Assembly: GCA_023101885.1 (NCBI GenBank)
Contig: JALPQD010000406.1
Span: 1,116,001-1,180,000 of the forward strand
Direction: 5' to 3'
Source: Typhlomys cinereus
Taxonomy: Eukaryota; Chordata; Mammalia; Rodentia; Platacanthomyidae
Length of the DNA: 64,000 nucleotides
Part shown: piece by piece, positions 25,070 to 36,812 of the stretch
How positions within the stretch are numbered: position 1 is the stretch's first letter
How the letters are laid out: each line of letters starts with the position of its first letter
The notes under the pieces: model-generated
Told to the model about the DNA's origin: nothing
Database searches by the model: none
Seen by the model: only the letters and a program-made list of their open reading frames with translations
Made by a program: the position numbers and the translations under genes

Positions 25070-26070
25070 GTTTCTCTCTCTCCTCCATCAACCATAAACT
25101 GATTATTAGTTGTTTATAAATTCTCAGGGCAAGATGGGGCTGATAAATCTATTCTTCTATGATAGGTTGTAGATTTCTATAATCTCATGTAGATTTTGTA
25201 TAGGTAAGAACAACAGTTGTGAGTTCAATGTTGCCGTAGCTATGTCCTGTGTAAATTTCAGCTGTCTGTAATACTGACCCCTTTTCCTTAGCACTCACAT
25301 TCTTTCTTCCCCTTCTTCAGTCATGGGACCTGAGCTTTGGAGGGGGTGACACTGATGTCCAAATTATGACTAAGCACTCAATCATAATATATTTTAAATA
25401 TTTTAAGCAACTATAATCTTGGTGGTCACTTCTAAGCATTGCAAAAATGGACCTGCTGACGCTGATATGTCCTCCGAATTATGGTCATAAGCACAGATTG
25501 AACATGAATTAAACCATAACCATAAATAGAGATTATTTATATTATTGGGGAGATACATAATGTATATCTACAAAAGTAAGAGGAAAAAATTCCCACTATT
25601 TGACCTCTCTAGCCATGGTCTGCTCCCTCCAGTGGAGTGGGCATCAAATACAATCAGAAACCAGTACTACTCTGTGCCAGAATTGTCATTATTTGTACAG
25701 TGGGATCATCTGGACCAACTGATAGGTGTTGTTACACAAAACATCCACAGCAGAGTAAGACTGTGGATGACAATTCTTCCCCTGCAGCCTGCATAGCACA
25801 TTCTGAGTCTCTAAAACCCAGTCAGCAGGGAGAAAGCATCCATCACAGTTCAATCTTTATTTCTCTATGTGTTTCAACAAAGGCACGCAGTTTCTTCAAC
25901 AGCAGGCTCTTCCTATGTAGTTCTATAGGCAATCAATAGCAGAATCAATGGCATATACTGTTATTTAAACCTTGGGGAACTCCCTGACCAACAGCTCATA
26001 GAGAGACAGCCTACCCCGTTAGTGGAATTCTTGTTAATATACCATGGGCTCTAGGAACTACTTTATGAAT
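25070..26070 (-). mobile_element. Old rodent retroelement fragment, probably L1 3' UTR
   Basis: A series of blocks in fixed order ('gggacctgagctttggaggg', 'gtccaaattatgactaagca', 'actgtggatgacaattcttc', 'ctgcagcctgcatagcacat', 'aaaccttggggaactccctg') resembles an interspersed repeat common in rodent genomes that I associate with older L1 3' UTRs. The match is from memory and the boundaries are approximate. Two overlapping plus frames inside (25545-25796, 25637-25939) are not gene-like. Confidence 0.45.
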
Positions 26071-26074
26071 TCAA

Positions 26075-28044
26075 ACAGGGAATCATCATTTAAAGTTTTT
26101 TCAATTTTACTTTTTGACTAGCATATCAAGATTCATATTTCCTTATGGCTTTTTCATATTCTTATTTCTCTGTAGTAAATGGCTCTTATGGAAAATAATG
26201 ACAAAAATACAATTCAGTTCTTCTCTCCAATCAATTATTGTTTGATTTATTGGAAGATCTTCCTTGAATTATCACATATAAGACCTGGTGCTGACCTGGG
26301 ACTGTACAAATAATGGTTCTATTTTTGTATTCCAATAATTCCTCTTCTAAGGTTTCAGATTGTCTACTGTTACATTGGAATAAAAGCAATCTATGGAAAA
26401 TTGACAGACATTAAAATATCTTGAAGGGTGGGCTAAGCAGTCTAACTAATCAGAAAAAGATCTTTCTTATTTGGAAAAAGCAGAAGTGACTCTCGAAATA
26501 TGAGTACCATTGTGTAAGCTGTATAATTGCACTCTGCACAAATAACTAAAGGGTAAATCTGAAAAATTATCTAATGCTATTTGGCTTCATGGTATGGGAC
26601 AATTTAAGGCCTGAGTATGAATCACTAAGTGTGAGCAAGAATAAAATACAGAATCTAAACAGCCAAGAAAATGTTGGGGTGGAAGTTAGGAGGATTTCAA
26701 CTTGGAAAGTAAAATGAGACTTTTGTAAATATCTTTGCGAACATGGAGAATATTTTTGGAAGTGAGAATCAAGAAGAGTGGGCCATCTTACTAATCAGGC
26801 ATATGCCTCCCAGATATTCTCCAGTAGTGAGAGCTGAAGAGATCCCATAGCAAAGATGATGTGGCTTACATATTTAACTTTCAAAAGATGCTAAATAACA
26901 CTGGAATTGATATGTTTTTATCTATAGAAATGCTTAATATTCTTCTGGAAAACAACTTTTGCCATCCTACTGTGTTCTCTAGGGAACAAAGCCATTTATT
27001 TAAGGAGGATAGGAACTGTATAAAATATTTTTGAATTTTTTTGGATTAACTGTTTATGTAATCAGATTGGTTCTTCATTGAAAAAGGCTTGAAAATATGT
27101 GAAATCATTTTATTTGATAAGAAAGGACTAAAATACTAAACTCAAACTATTTTTAGAGTTTATAAGATTTCTTAGTAAGTTTCATTTGAACAAAAAAGAT
27201 ATAAAATAACTTTGTAACATACAAAAAGATGCAATAGGATTCATAAATGCTGTTTGTTTTAAATATTCTTGTTTTTATTACTACAGTTAATAAAATTTTT
27301 CCAGTAATTTATTCAATCCATCACAGTTAGCTTAAATACCACATGGAGTTTTAGACAGATGTGATATCATAAATATCCAGATTATAAATATCAAAATTAT
27401 GCCTACAAGTATAGAAAAGTTTTATTTTTGTTTTAAGCAATTATCACATTTCTGGAATATATTGCAGATAATGTTCTGCTACAAGAGCAGAAATGCAAGG
27501 ATTAGTCAATCTATAAATAATCTAGAAGGCTTTGTGTCCAATTTGGAAATGTATTTTTTTATAAAAAGAACTATTTCAATTTCATGTCACTTGTGAAAAA
27601 CTGAAGCTACCTTATGCATGGCTTATCAAAAGAACTATAAGATTAATTGTTCAGTAATAAGGGAGTTTAGAAGGAAGAAAGCCTTGTCTATGGTCAATAA
27701 AAATGCTATATACTGTTATTACTTTTGAGTGAATATAGGAATCAAATATAAACATGTAGAACAAGTCTGTCTCTACAGAGGAAACTAAAAATTTCATGTT
27801 CAACTCTAGAGGTACATACCGTGTCCCTCCTAGTCATCTCTGAAAGTATTTGTTACCCAGCTTGTGGTAAATAATATTCCAGAACAGAAATGTTTTCCAG
27901 GATATCTGTTCTGTGTGTGACATTTGAGCATCATACAGGAGCATAAATATACAAGCTTGATGAATAGTAAGAGCTCTCTTGTTCAAACCCTACAAATGCT
28001 GAGGAATTTAATTAATATAATCAATGTTACAGTTTCAATAATAA
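26075..28044. other. Unique AT-rich sequence, nothing recognised
   Basis: No coding frame above 65 codons and no recognised repeat across about 2 kb. Confidence 0.4.
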
Positions 28045-29880
28045 TTGCAGCCCACAGTCTTTTGTGATGAAATCCTGAGCCGATGTCAATGTTAGAAAGG
28101 TTATGTCACCATTAGAAAGTGGAACATTGGTGGAGAAAAGTGAGCCTCAACAGACAGGTCTTGTGATTTGGTGGTTCATCCCTGCATCTAGAGTTTGCTC
28201 TTGTCTCTGCCTCCATGATGACAACAGGGACCTCAATGCCTTTCTACTTCTGCTTCTAGTCATGTGTCCTGCTACAAGATTCCCACCAGAATAAACTATT
28301 TCCTCTATGGAAATATAAGCTAAGCAATATGTTTCTTGCTTTAGGTTGTGTTTGAGTATTGTCTTACAGCAGCAGAAAAAAGGTAAATATAACAGAAATT
28401 GGTACCAAGCAAAGAGATACTGCTGTGAGAACAAGAGAATCTGGTATCAGAAAAGAAGTGAAAATTGGAGAATTTGGTAACAAGAAGTAGGTACATTACT
28501 ATGATGTGGTCTGTGTGGCATTGGAGATTTTTATTGTGGGAGAAATGTGTAAAACTTGGAACTAGAGACTAGGAAAGCCTTTGCATCTTGGACACAACAT
28601 AAAGAGTCATCTAGTGAAAGCTTTGAAAAGAGTAATGCTGGCAGAAACATGGACAATGGAAGCCCAGCTTCAGATTGTTCAGAAAGGAGTAAAGACTATT
28701 TTGAGAACTTGACTAGAGGCAGCTTGAGTGATGCTTTGTCAAAGAGTTTGACCTCAATTTGCCTTTGTCCTTAAAGCTTGCCTGAAGTTGAATTAAAGTG
28801 TTTGACAGAGGAATTTTCAAAACAGCATAGCTCTGAAACTTTGGCATGTATACTTTTTTATTGCTCTTGTATAGATTGACAATGAAAAAGAACAAGAAAT
28901 CATGTACAAGGAAATAAAAAATGCAAAGTTCAATGAGGATGTGAGAAAAACCTTACAGTTGTGATCCAGGTAAACATAGACAAAAAACAAAATGGCAGAT
29001 ATTGTTAAAGATATTAGCCTTAATAGTGAACCAAAACCTATTATCCATTTGGACTATGAGGCATTGTGAGGGCAAGACCCTCAGAGAAGGCTCATGCTCA
29101 TATTTTTTGTAATATAACTTTTTTGGAATGGAAGTGTCAAAGGTCAGAGCTCCTAGGAAACTGTCTTTTTTTCCCTCCAAAACATTGCCTAGGAGAAATT
29201 CTTCCCATGGTAAACACAAGGAATCTCAATCAGCTGTGATCCACAAGGGGATAGATCTCCATAGAGAGATCATAGTGGAACATGGCAGCATCATCCACAT
29301 AGTGTTTGTTTTAGAGGCATTAAAGTTGCAAGAGTGAGGAGGTCATGAACCTTCTCCATGGTTTCAGAGTAGCTGAAGCCCCACAGCATGTGGTAGGATT
29401 AGACAACCTGTGAAGAAATCCTTGGGAGCATTATAAGAGGTGTAGTTGAATACTCTACTACCATTGAAATGTGCAGATGATAGATTACAGCACCAATGTG
29501 AACAATCCATTGTTAAGGAAGCCTAGATACCACAGCAGGCAGCAAGATCAAGAGTCTAATATGTGTTGTGTGCAACTGTGCTAGAGTGGTAGAAAAAAGA
29601 TCTTTGGAACTGAGATGAATCAATCAACTGGCTCCTATGTTGAACTTGGATCTATAGGATTTGGAATGTGCTCTACTTGTTTTTGGTCTTGTTATGGACC
29701 AATAGCCCTTTATATGTCCCCATTCTACTCTTTTGGAATGAGAATGATTACTCTGTGCAACTGTATGTTGGTAGTATGTAATTTGTCTTTTTATTCTATA
29801 GAATGTCACAATTAAGAGACTGACCTGAGATTCTAAAGAGGCTTTAGACTTTTGAACTGTTGAGATGTTTACAGTTAGAT
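28045..29880 (+). mobile_element. Degraded MaLR: 5' LTR plus internal region, no 3' LTR
   Basis: A decayed LTR (about 28045-28394) ends 'aatataaca' and is followed by 'gaaattggtaccaagc', the usual start of a MaLR internal region. The internal part (28395 to about 29880) aligns block by block with that of the complete element at 29995-32160, for example 'ctggcagaaacatggacaat' and 'tgcctgaagttgaattaaag'. MaLRs are non-autonomous ERVL relatives lacking pol and env. Multiple stops break every frame. The 3' LTR is missing: the element is cut off where the inverted L1 begins (about 29883). Confidence 0.75.
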
Positions 29881-29994
29881 AGAAATGCTCTCCCATTCCA
29901 TGTGTTGCCTTTTTGCTCAATTAACAATTTCTTTTGCTGAACAGAAACTTTTTAATTTCTTCTGTTCCCACTTTGTCCTGTGCATTTGGGGCCT

Positions 29995-30357
29995 TCTCAT
30001 GGTTTGAAATATGTCCTCCATACATAGTCTCATATGTTTGTAAAAGTCATGGCAACTTGAGAGGTGAACCCTTGCTGGAGGAAGGGAGTCACAGGGGTGG
30101 GCCTTGAGGTGGATTAGTCCCACCCTACCTCCAGGAAAAGTCTGCCTTTGAAGCAAACAGTCTTGTATTTCTCAGTCTCCAAGATGTCTGCAGTGACATA
30201 GCCTCCTCCAGTTTTGGCAAGCCAATCATGTTGCCTCTGCCATGAAAGACTGTTTCTCCCCTTTGAAACCATAAGCTGAATAAAACTCTCTTTCTCCTTT
30301 AAGTTGATTGACTTTTGGTGCTCTCTCTCACAGCAATAGTTAAGAGTAACTGTTACA
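29995..30357 (+). repeat. 5' LTR of complete MaLR
   Basis: The 363-bp LTR starts 'tctcatggtttgaaatatgt' (the second base of the expected TGT is changed) and ends 'ctgttaca'. It has an AATAAA signal at 30279-30284. It is roughly 80 percent identical by eye to the 3' LTR at 31818-32160. Confidence 0.88.
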
Positions 30358-31817
30358 GAAATTGGTACCAGGAGTGGGGTATTGCTGTTACCACAACATG
30401 AAGCTGTTTGTGAAGCTGAGAGATGGTGATACCCAACAGTATTGCCAATGGGCCTTTGGAACTGTTCGTTGGGAGAAATATGGAGCACTTTTGGACTTTA
30501 TGCTGGGAAAGTCTTTAAGTCTTGGCAATGGGGCCAAATGGGCCTTTCTTATGAGAGCTCAGAAGACAGCAATGCTGTGAGAAATGCAAAGTGGAAGCCC
30601 AGCCTCTGGTGGTCCAAAGGGGAAAAGATATTGTGCTTGCAAATGGACGAGTGATAAAATAGAACCATGTGTTGGCAGAAAGTTTAGTGAAGTTTTGTCC
30701 TAATCCTGAAAGCTTCCCTGAAGTTAAACTGGAGTGCTCGATGGAGGAAATTTTAAAGCAATGTAGTCTTGAAAATATGATATGGCTACTTTTTATTTGT
30801 CTTCAGACTTATGAAAAAGAACAAGGAATCAGGCAGGATGAAGCAGTAACTGTAAAATCTGATGGTGAAAAATGCATTGGCAAACTTACAGAGTTGAACC
30901 AGGAAGGAGCAGAGAACAAAATGGTTGTTAAAGAGATTAGCTCCATTAGGAAATCGAAGCCTGCTCTCAATTTGGATAGGTCCTGGCTTGAGGGCAAGAT
31001 TCTCAGAGAAGGCTCCCACCCATAAGAATACAAATCCTTTTGGAAGAAATGAGCTAGTGGGTGGAGTTCCAAAGCAAAGGTCTGTTTCTCCCACAAAACA
31101 ACTGCCCAGGAGTGAAAGAGATTTTTCCCACATTCAGTACAGAGAAGCTGAATCAGCTGTGATTCAAGGGAACCGGTCCTGGCAAAGTCATCCATGTGTT
31201 TCTGGTTCTAGAGGCATCAAGGATGAAAGAGGGAAGAAGTCTTGGATTTCCCCCTCTAATGGCAGAATCTAGGCAGCAAATGGCAGACACCCTGAAGCTT
31301 AGAAGCCCAGGAAGGGCAGTTTGTTCTGTGGAGTAAAAGCCTGGTTTGCCATTAAGAACTAAAGATGTTACAGATCCCAGAGACAATGTGGGAGATCTTC
31401 CAAGAAGAGCTGTATACCCTGGAAGGAATGAGCCCAAGACACTAATGTGTTCTACAGACTGCTGAATTGGAAGGGTGGAATGGAAGCCCTTTGGAACTGA
31501 GATGATTTCAACAAATGGCTTACCTTTTGGTCTTGGAGCTACAACATTTGGAGTTTGTCCTGCTGGTTTTTTATCTTGTTATTGACCAATCTTTCCTGAA
31601 TATGCCGTCATTACTTTCTTTTGTAATGGGAATGTTTATTCTGTGCCATTGTATGTTGGAAGTCTGTAACTTATCTTTTCATTTTACAGGAGGCTTTAGG
31701 CTTTGGATTTTTGACTGTGTCTGGACTATTGATGTAGTCTATGAAGACTTTTAAAGTTGGAATGAGTCTGGTTTACATAATGAGATGGCAATGAGCTTGT
31801 GGGTGACAATGGTGGAG

Positions 31818-32160
31818 TGTCATGGTTTGAAATATGTCCCCACAGTCTCAGGTGTTTGGCAAGGTCATGGTACTTTGAGAGGTGGAGCCTTGCTGGAGGA
31901 AGGGAGTCATAAGGATAGAACTTGAGGTGGATTAGTCCTACCTTACCTCCAGAAAAATCTGCCTTTGCAGTTTTCAGCATCCAAGATATCTGCAAATGAC
32001 ATAGCCTCCTCCAGCTTTGGCCAGCCGGCCCTGCCACCTCCACCATGAAAGACTGTTTCTCCTATCTGGAACTGTAAGCTGAATAAAACTCTCTTTCTCC
32101 CTTAAGTTGATTGAGTTTGAGCACACTATTTCATGGCAATAGTTAAGAGTAAGTATGACA
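31818..32160 (+). repeat. 3' LTR of complete MaLR
   Basis: The 343-bp LTR begins 'tgtcatggtttgaaatatgt' and ends 'agtatgaca'. It contains an AATAAA signal within 'gctgaataaaactctctttc'. It is homologous to the 5' LTR, and the divergence between the two LTRs implies an old insertion. Confidence 0.9.
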
Positions 32161-32454
32161 GACCTATTAAGGAAATGTTGGTGTAGGCCAATCAGTTTAA
32201 GTGTATTTCCTTTTCTTTCTTCTAGATGTTTTATAGTCTCTGGTCTGACATTCAGGAGAGTAGCTTCATTAACCACACATCTGATAGTGCTCTAATACCC
32301 AGAATACACAAAAAAAACTCAAAAAGTTAGATACCAAGGAAATAAGCAATCCAATTAAAAAATAAGCCTTGGAAAAAAAATCAAGCAACTTTTCTCAAGA
32401 TCAAATTCAAATTTGTAACAAATATCTTTAAAAATGTTCCATCTTGACCTTCAA

Positions 32455-33117
32455 TACTCATCAGGATGCAGCCAAGGGCAGTGCAGGAAAAACAAAACGA
32501 AAAACAACAACAAACCATAATTCAGAACACCAAATTCCATATATTATTTACCTGGAAGAAGACCAGCCAAATTTCTCCCCATTCTAAAGCTCAGGGAACC
32601 TTGCAGAAAAGGAAGCAGCAAGATTGTAAGAGCTTAAAGATGGGGAGGACCAATGATATGCAAGATATTCCATACATGTTAAGGCTGCAACAGTCAGAAT
32701 TGGAGTCTACCTGACCTGCACAAAAACAACCCCCAAAGTCTATAAAGGATTCCAGGGGAAAATGCTCCAGGAAGTAGTATCCTTAGAAGCAAGGGATTAA
32801 ACAGTCATAATAGAGTTCCCATACTAATGGGGAGTCCGAGAAGGGCTCCAGGCTATGCTACTAAGTTCTGAACCCTCAATGGGGTGGAGGACTCAGAGGG
32901 AGGTTTGGTGTTCACAGAATAGGATTATCCAGAGGATGGTAGAAAGGAAAGGGGAGGCACTGAGAGAGAGGGAGAAAGGGAGGGGGTGAAAAGAAAGGGG
33001 GAAGAGGGAGGAATGCAAGAGGGATGACTGGGGAGGGAAGGGGGAAGGAGAAGAGGAGGGTACCTATTGAGTTGATATGATTAAGAAAAAAATAAAATGT
33101 GGGAGAAAAATGAAATA
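32455..33117 (+). mobile_element. L1 3' UTR fragment inserted in older L1
   Basis: Sense L1 3' UTR: 'ccccattctaaagctcaggg', 'aagatggggaggaccaatga', then a polypurine tract (about 32940-33060) and 'aagaaaaaaataaaatgtgg' as the polyadenylation region. It shares blocks with the copies at 41618-42204 and 44046-44308. A short repeat 'tgttcca' with similar neighbours lies on both sides (about 32437 and 33122). It splits the ORF2 of the older L1. Confidence 0.8.
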
Positions 33118-33899
33118 AAAAACTGTTCCACCTCCCTAACCATTAGGGAAGTGCAAATTAAAACCACCTCAAAATATTATCACACTACAGTCAGAATGGC
33201 TAAAATCCAAAACATGAAGAACAGTGATACCATTAAGGATGCAAGAAGAAGGGAACACTTACATTGCTGGTGGGAATGTTAACTTATATAACCCCTTTGA
33301 GATCAGTTTGGAGATCCCTAAAAAGGTTAAAACTGAAATCCCATATTACTGGGCTATACAACTCCTAGAAATATTCCCAAAGGACACTCCATCTTGCTAC
33401 AGAGTCACATGTACATCCATGTTCATAGCAGTTCTAGTCAGACCAACAAAGAATTGGAATCACCTAGATGACTACTAGATATAATTCTTAATGAAACTGT
33501 TATATACAATGGAATTCTATTCAGTGGTCAGAAAAAAATAAATCAATGAAATTTGCTTGCAAACCAGTGAACCTGAAAGAAATTATACTGAGCAAAGCAT
33601 TCCAGAAGCAGAAAAATCAGATGATACATGCATTTCCTTATAGGTGAGTCTTAGCATTAAATCTTCACATTGACATAATCAAAAAATTATTAAAAAAAAC
33701 AAACACCCACAATCTGCTAAGGAATATAAGTTGGGGTTAGGTAGTGGAAGAAGATTCCCAAAAGACTGGAGACAAAAGAACACAGGCAAATAAATGAATA
33801 AGGCATTTACAAAAGAAAAGTTTTAAAAGGGAGAGATAGGACACAATAAGAAATAGGGGTAGTATTCAGGTAACCTAATAAATAGCATCTAACTCTGCC

Positions 33900-34805
33900 T
33901 TTATGCTAGGGAACACATGCCCAGTACTGTAAATTTGTCTAAACAGAATCAGAACAGGAGAAAATAGACACTAGACAGGAGCAGATGTTTGAGTAATAAC
34001 AATACATATCTGACAGTAAACCATAATTTAAGCCATCTCATATATATATATGAGAAATTTGAGAAGATTAGTTGAATCTTAAGAGTATATGAAAGATTTT
34101 GGTACTTGAAAGTAATAGAAATGAGAACAATATGTAGAACCAAAAAGAAGTAACACAGATATTTGTAGCTATCTGTTCACTAATTCAATAGGAAACATGG
34201 TTTTCCTCAGGGAAGATCAATTTTAATCATTTGGCACTGAAATGAAGTGAGGACCACAAGACTGAAATTAAGTGGAAAGGGAGATGAAACTTTGAAGGCA
34301 GCCATGCATTGTTAGAAAACACATCTGACTTCCCTTAGAGTATGAGCAAATGCAGATTTTTTGGTAGACAACATTTTTTTTATTTCCTTGCTAGAAATAT
34401 CAAAGTAGTCATTAGGAGATACATCAAAACATTGCTGATTAATAGCAATTATACTCTTACAATCATAACTGAAGAAAGAGATGATAATATTATAAAGCGT
34501 TACATGGATCTGATGATGTTAAACTAACTGTTGCTGCAAAAAAGAGTGTGTTAAGGAAGATACACTGCTTAAGATTCAAAGTCTAGACTTACCTGTGTCT
34601 ATATGTGGAATGTACATTAGGATACTCACAAATTTATTATTTTATTATTTTCAAGTACATCTCAGTTATTTAAGCAGTTCAGATATGTGAAAATGATAGA
34701 GAAAAAAATAGCATTTTTGTAGAAATTCAGCAAACAGCACTAAACTTTATTTACTACCCTTTCTATTGTTCATAACATTTTTCAGTTACTACATAGTTTT
34801 TGCCT
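33900..34805. other. Unique AT-rich sequence, nothing recognised
   Basis: Frames of at most 64 codons and no recognised repeat. Confidence 0.4.
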
Positions 34806-34818
34806 TATTTCATTTTCT

Positions 34819-35107
34819 TTTTTAAAATTTATTATTTATTCAATTGTGCGTGTATGCGTGTGTGCGCGTGTGTGTATGTATGTGTATGTGTGTAGAACAA
34901 CAGACAAATTTGGAAACCACCATGGACCACCTCCACCTCCTCCTTGTTTACTCTGCCCAGGGATTCACAGGCTCCGCCCTACCAGGACCAGAAACGCAGG
35001 CCGCCCCCGCTTCCACCTGGCGTCTATATGTGGGGTCTAGGATCCCAACCCAGGACCTTCCACCTACAAGGCGGAGGCTTAATCCCTGAGCCACCTCTCC
35101 AGCTCTA
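34819..35107 (-). mobile_element. Young tRNA-headed SINE, antisense, with 13-bp TSD
   Basis: On the minus strand it starts 'agctggagaggtggctcagg' and carries the same GC-rich body as 17419-17731 (complement visible as 'aggaccagaaacgcaggccg'). It ends in a CA-rich and A-rich tail. 'tatttcattttct' flanks both sides exactly (34806-34818, 35108-35120). Overlapping frames of up to 81 codons arise from the open GC-rich body and are not genes. Confidence 0.9.
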
Positions 35108-35129
35108 TATTTCATTTTCTATAGCAATC

Positions 35130-36812
35130 TTCAATTGGATCTATATTCCTGAAAATGAAACAATTTTTTAATGTTGAATAAAACTCTATGTGTGTATATA
35201 TACCGATTTCTTTATCCATTCAGTTGACAAAAAAGGATTCTGTGAACTGATTATTCTGAACAGCAATATTAATTTTGATAGTGCAAAGTGATATCTTTCC
35301 ATCATCTATTGAAATATGGTGAATGTTAGTAAGAAAACTGTCTTAAGCTTTCTGCATCACTTGCACTAATACTGAGATAAGAGATTGCCATGAAGAAGCT
35401 CACAGGAGTTAAAAGTTCAAGGCCCTGTTGGATGATTCCATTTTTTCACTATTATAATTAGTATTGCAATGAACATGGATGAACAAGTGTTTTGTAATAA
35501 GATCTAGAATCTTTTGGAAATGTTGCAAGGAGTGCTATAGCTAATTCATATAGCAGTTCCATTTTTAGCTTTCTGATGAACCTCCACACTGATCTCCATA
35601 GAAGCTGTACCAGTTTACACTCCAACCAGCAATGTATAAGTTTCCCTTTTCTCCACAGTCTTGCCAGCAGTCTTTGTTGTTTGTGTTCTTGATCTTAGCC
35701 TGGGGTAAGATGGTTTTGCAGGGTTGTTTTGATTTGCACTTTTCTAATAATCAGGGAAGTTTAGGATCTTTTAAGGTATTTGCTTAACATTTCAATTTCT
35801 TTATGAGTGAAATCCCTGTTTAGGTTCAGAACCCATTTTTAACTGAAATATTTATTGTCTTGGTGTTTAATTTTAGGAGCTCTTTGTATAATTTGTAGAT
35901 TAAGCCTTTGTCAGATTCATAGCTAGCAAAGACAAAACTAGAAGTAACTAGAAGTAACAGGTATGTGGCACTTCCTGACAAAATATTGGTCAGACAGGTC
36001 TTAAAGGAATGCAAAAATTATAGGCTTTTGCCATTGCTCTTCGTTGGTCTCCAAAAGCAGTCAGGAAGACCCTATTACTGAAGATGTAACACAAATGGAT
36101 CACAGAACTTGGAAAAATATATCAACTAGAATTGGTCTTTGGACTTTCTCCTTGCTGGATAGCTTACACAGTACTAAGGAATACTGTAGAAGCTTCTGGG
36201 GAGAGAAACAATCACAAGCCCCATCAATGGCATGATATCTGTAAGTTGTAATCTAAATCACCATGACAACAGGTGACTACCTGGCATGAGTGTCAAGGGT
36301 GACAACCAACAGTTTTCTGATTGGATTCAAAAACTACTTGTCAGAATGTTACAAATCCCTGTTACTATAAACTAGAACAAGAACCTAAATAAAGGGAAGG
36401 AAAAAAGATCAATATGTTAGACAACTAATAAACCTATAGATAGGAAGACAGTACATCAATCCACTCTGTAGGTAGCTGTTATTACACCCATGGAATGGGC
36501 ACTTAGAGAGGAAACCTTTGTGTTTAAAGCTGGATGAGTGAAGGGAAATGCACATATCAGTGGGGTAGCCTGAAGAGAAGCAATGATATACCATGGAGGC
36601 CTGAGGCCCCACAGTAGGAGACAAGCCAGAGTCCATAAAAGCACACAGATGGAAGGGTGGGAATGAGTGGGAGGAAATAGTGAAGGGAAGGGAGGGAATG
36701 AAAGGGAAGAGGATGGAGGGAAGGTGGGATGAATACTCAGTATGCTTGTAAAAGTAGAAAAAATTTTAGAAGTAATAAAACACACCAAAGTCAAAAAAAA
36801 AAAAAAAAAAAA
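35130..36812 (+). mobile_element. L1 with inverted 5' part and 20-A tail
   Basis: Antisense ORF2 sequence is recognisable at 35175-35241 and 35428-35920, for example 'gcaatgaacatggatgaaca' and 'ctccaaccagcaatgtataa'. Downstream, the sense 3' UTR is recognised by the polypurine tract at about 36650-36725 and the end 'actcagtatgcttgtaaaag', which is the complement of the left end of the 42300-42950 copy. It finishes in a run of about 20 A (36793-36812). The exact strand switch lies between about 35920 and 36400 and was not resolved. About 185 bp at 35242-35427 does not fit ORF2 and may be a later insertion. Confidence 0.65.

Larger units (their letters stand above)
29990..32165 (+). mobile_element. 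Complete LTR-internal-LTR MaLR element with TSD
   Basis: Two LTRs in the same orientation (29995-30357, 31818-32160) flank a 1.46 kb internal region starting 'gaaattggtaccaggagtgg', the hallmark of MaLR internal sequences. Flanking 5-bp sequences are 'ggcct' (29990-29994) and 'gacct' (32161-32165), a target-site duplication with one change. It sits inside antisense L1 ORF2 sequence that is continuous on both sides. The internal region has only short open pieces (118 codons at 30669-31025 is the longest) with no pol or env motifs, as expected for this non-autonomous class. Confidence 0.9.
29883..33900 (+). mobile_element. Old L1 with inverted 5' part, hosting two later insertions
   Basis: Antisense ORF2 sequence at 29883-29994 ('gctctcccattccatgtgtt') continues at 32161-32257 ('aggaaatgttggtgtaggcc'). 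The two pieces are adjacent in L1 coordinates and are separated by the MaLR at 29995-32160. At about 32258 the strand switches to sense ORF2 ('acacatctgatagtgctcta'), which runs to about 32450, is interrupted by a younger L1 3' end, and resumes at about 33118 ('accattagggaagtgcaaat') to about 33900. The switch point is contiguous in L1 coordinates, so this is a 5'-inverted L1. All frames are broken. Confidence 0.85.

Noticed and set aside
30669..31195. ORFs of 115-128 codons on both strands as genes
   Set aside because: They lie in the internal region of a MaLR between its two LTRs, overlap each other on opposite strands and have no recognisable domain.
34844..35171. Overlapping ORFs in three frames with proline-rich products
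   Set aside because: They are translations of the GC-rich body of a young antisense SINE with exact TSD.
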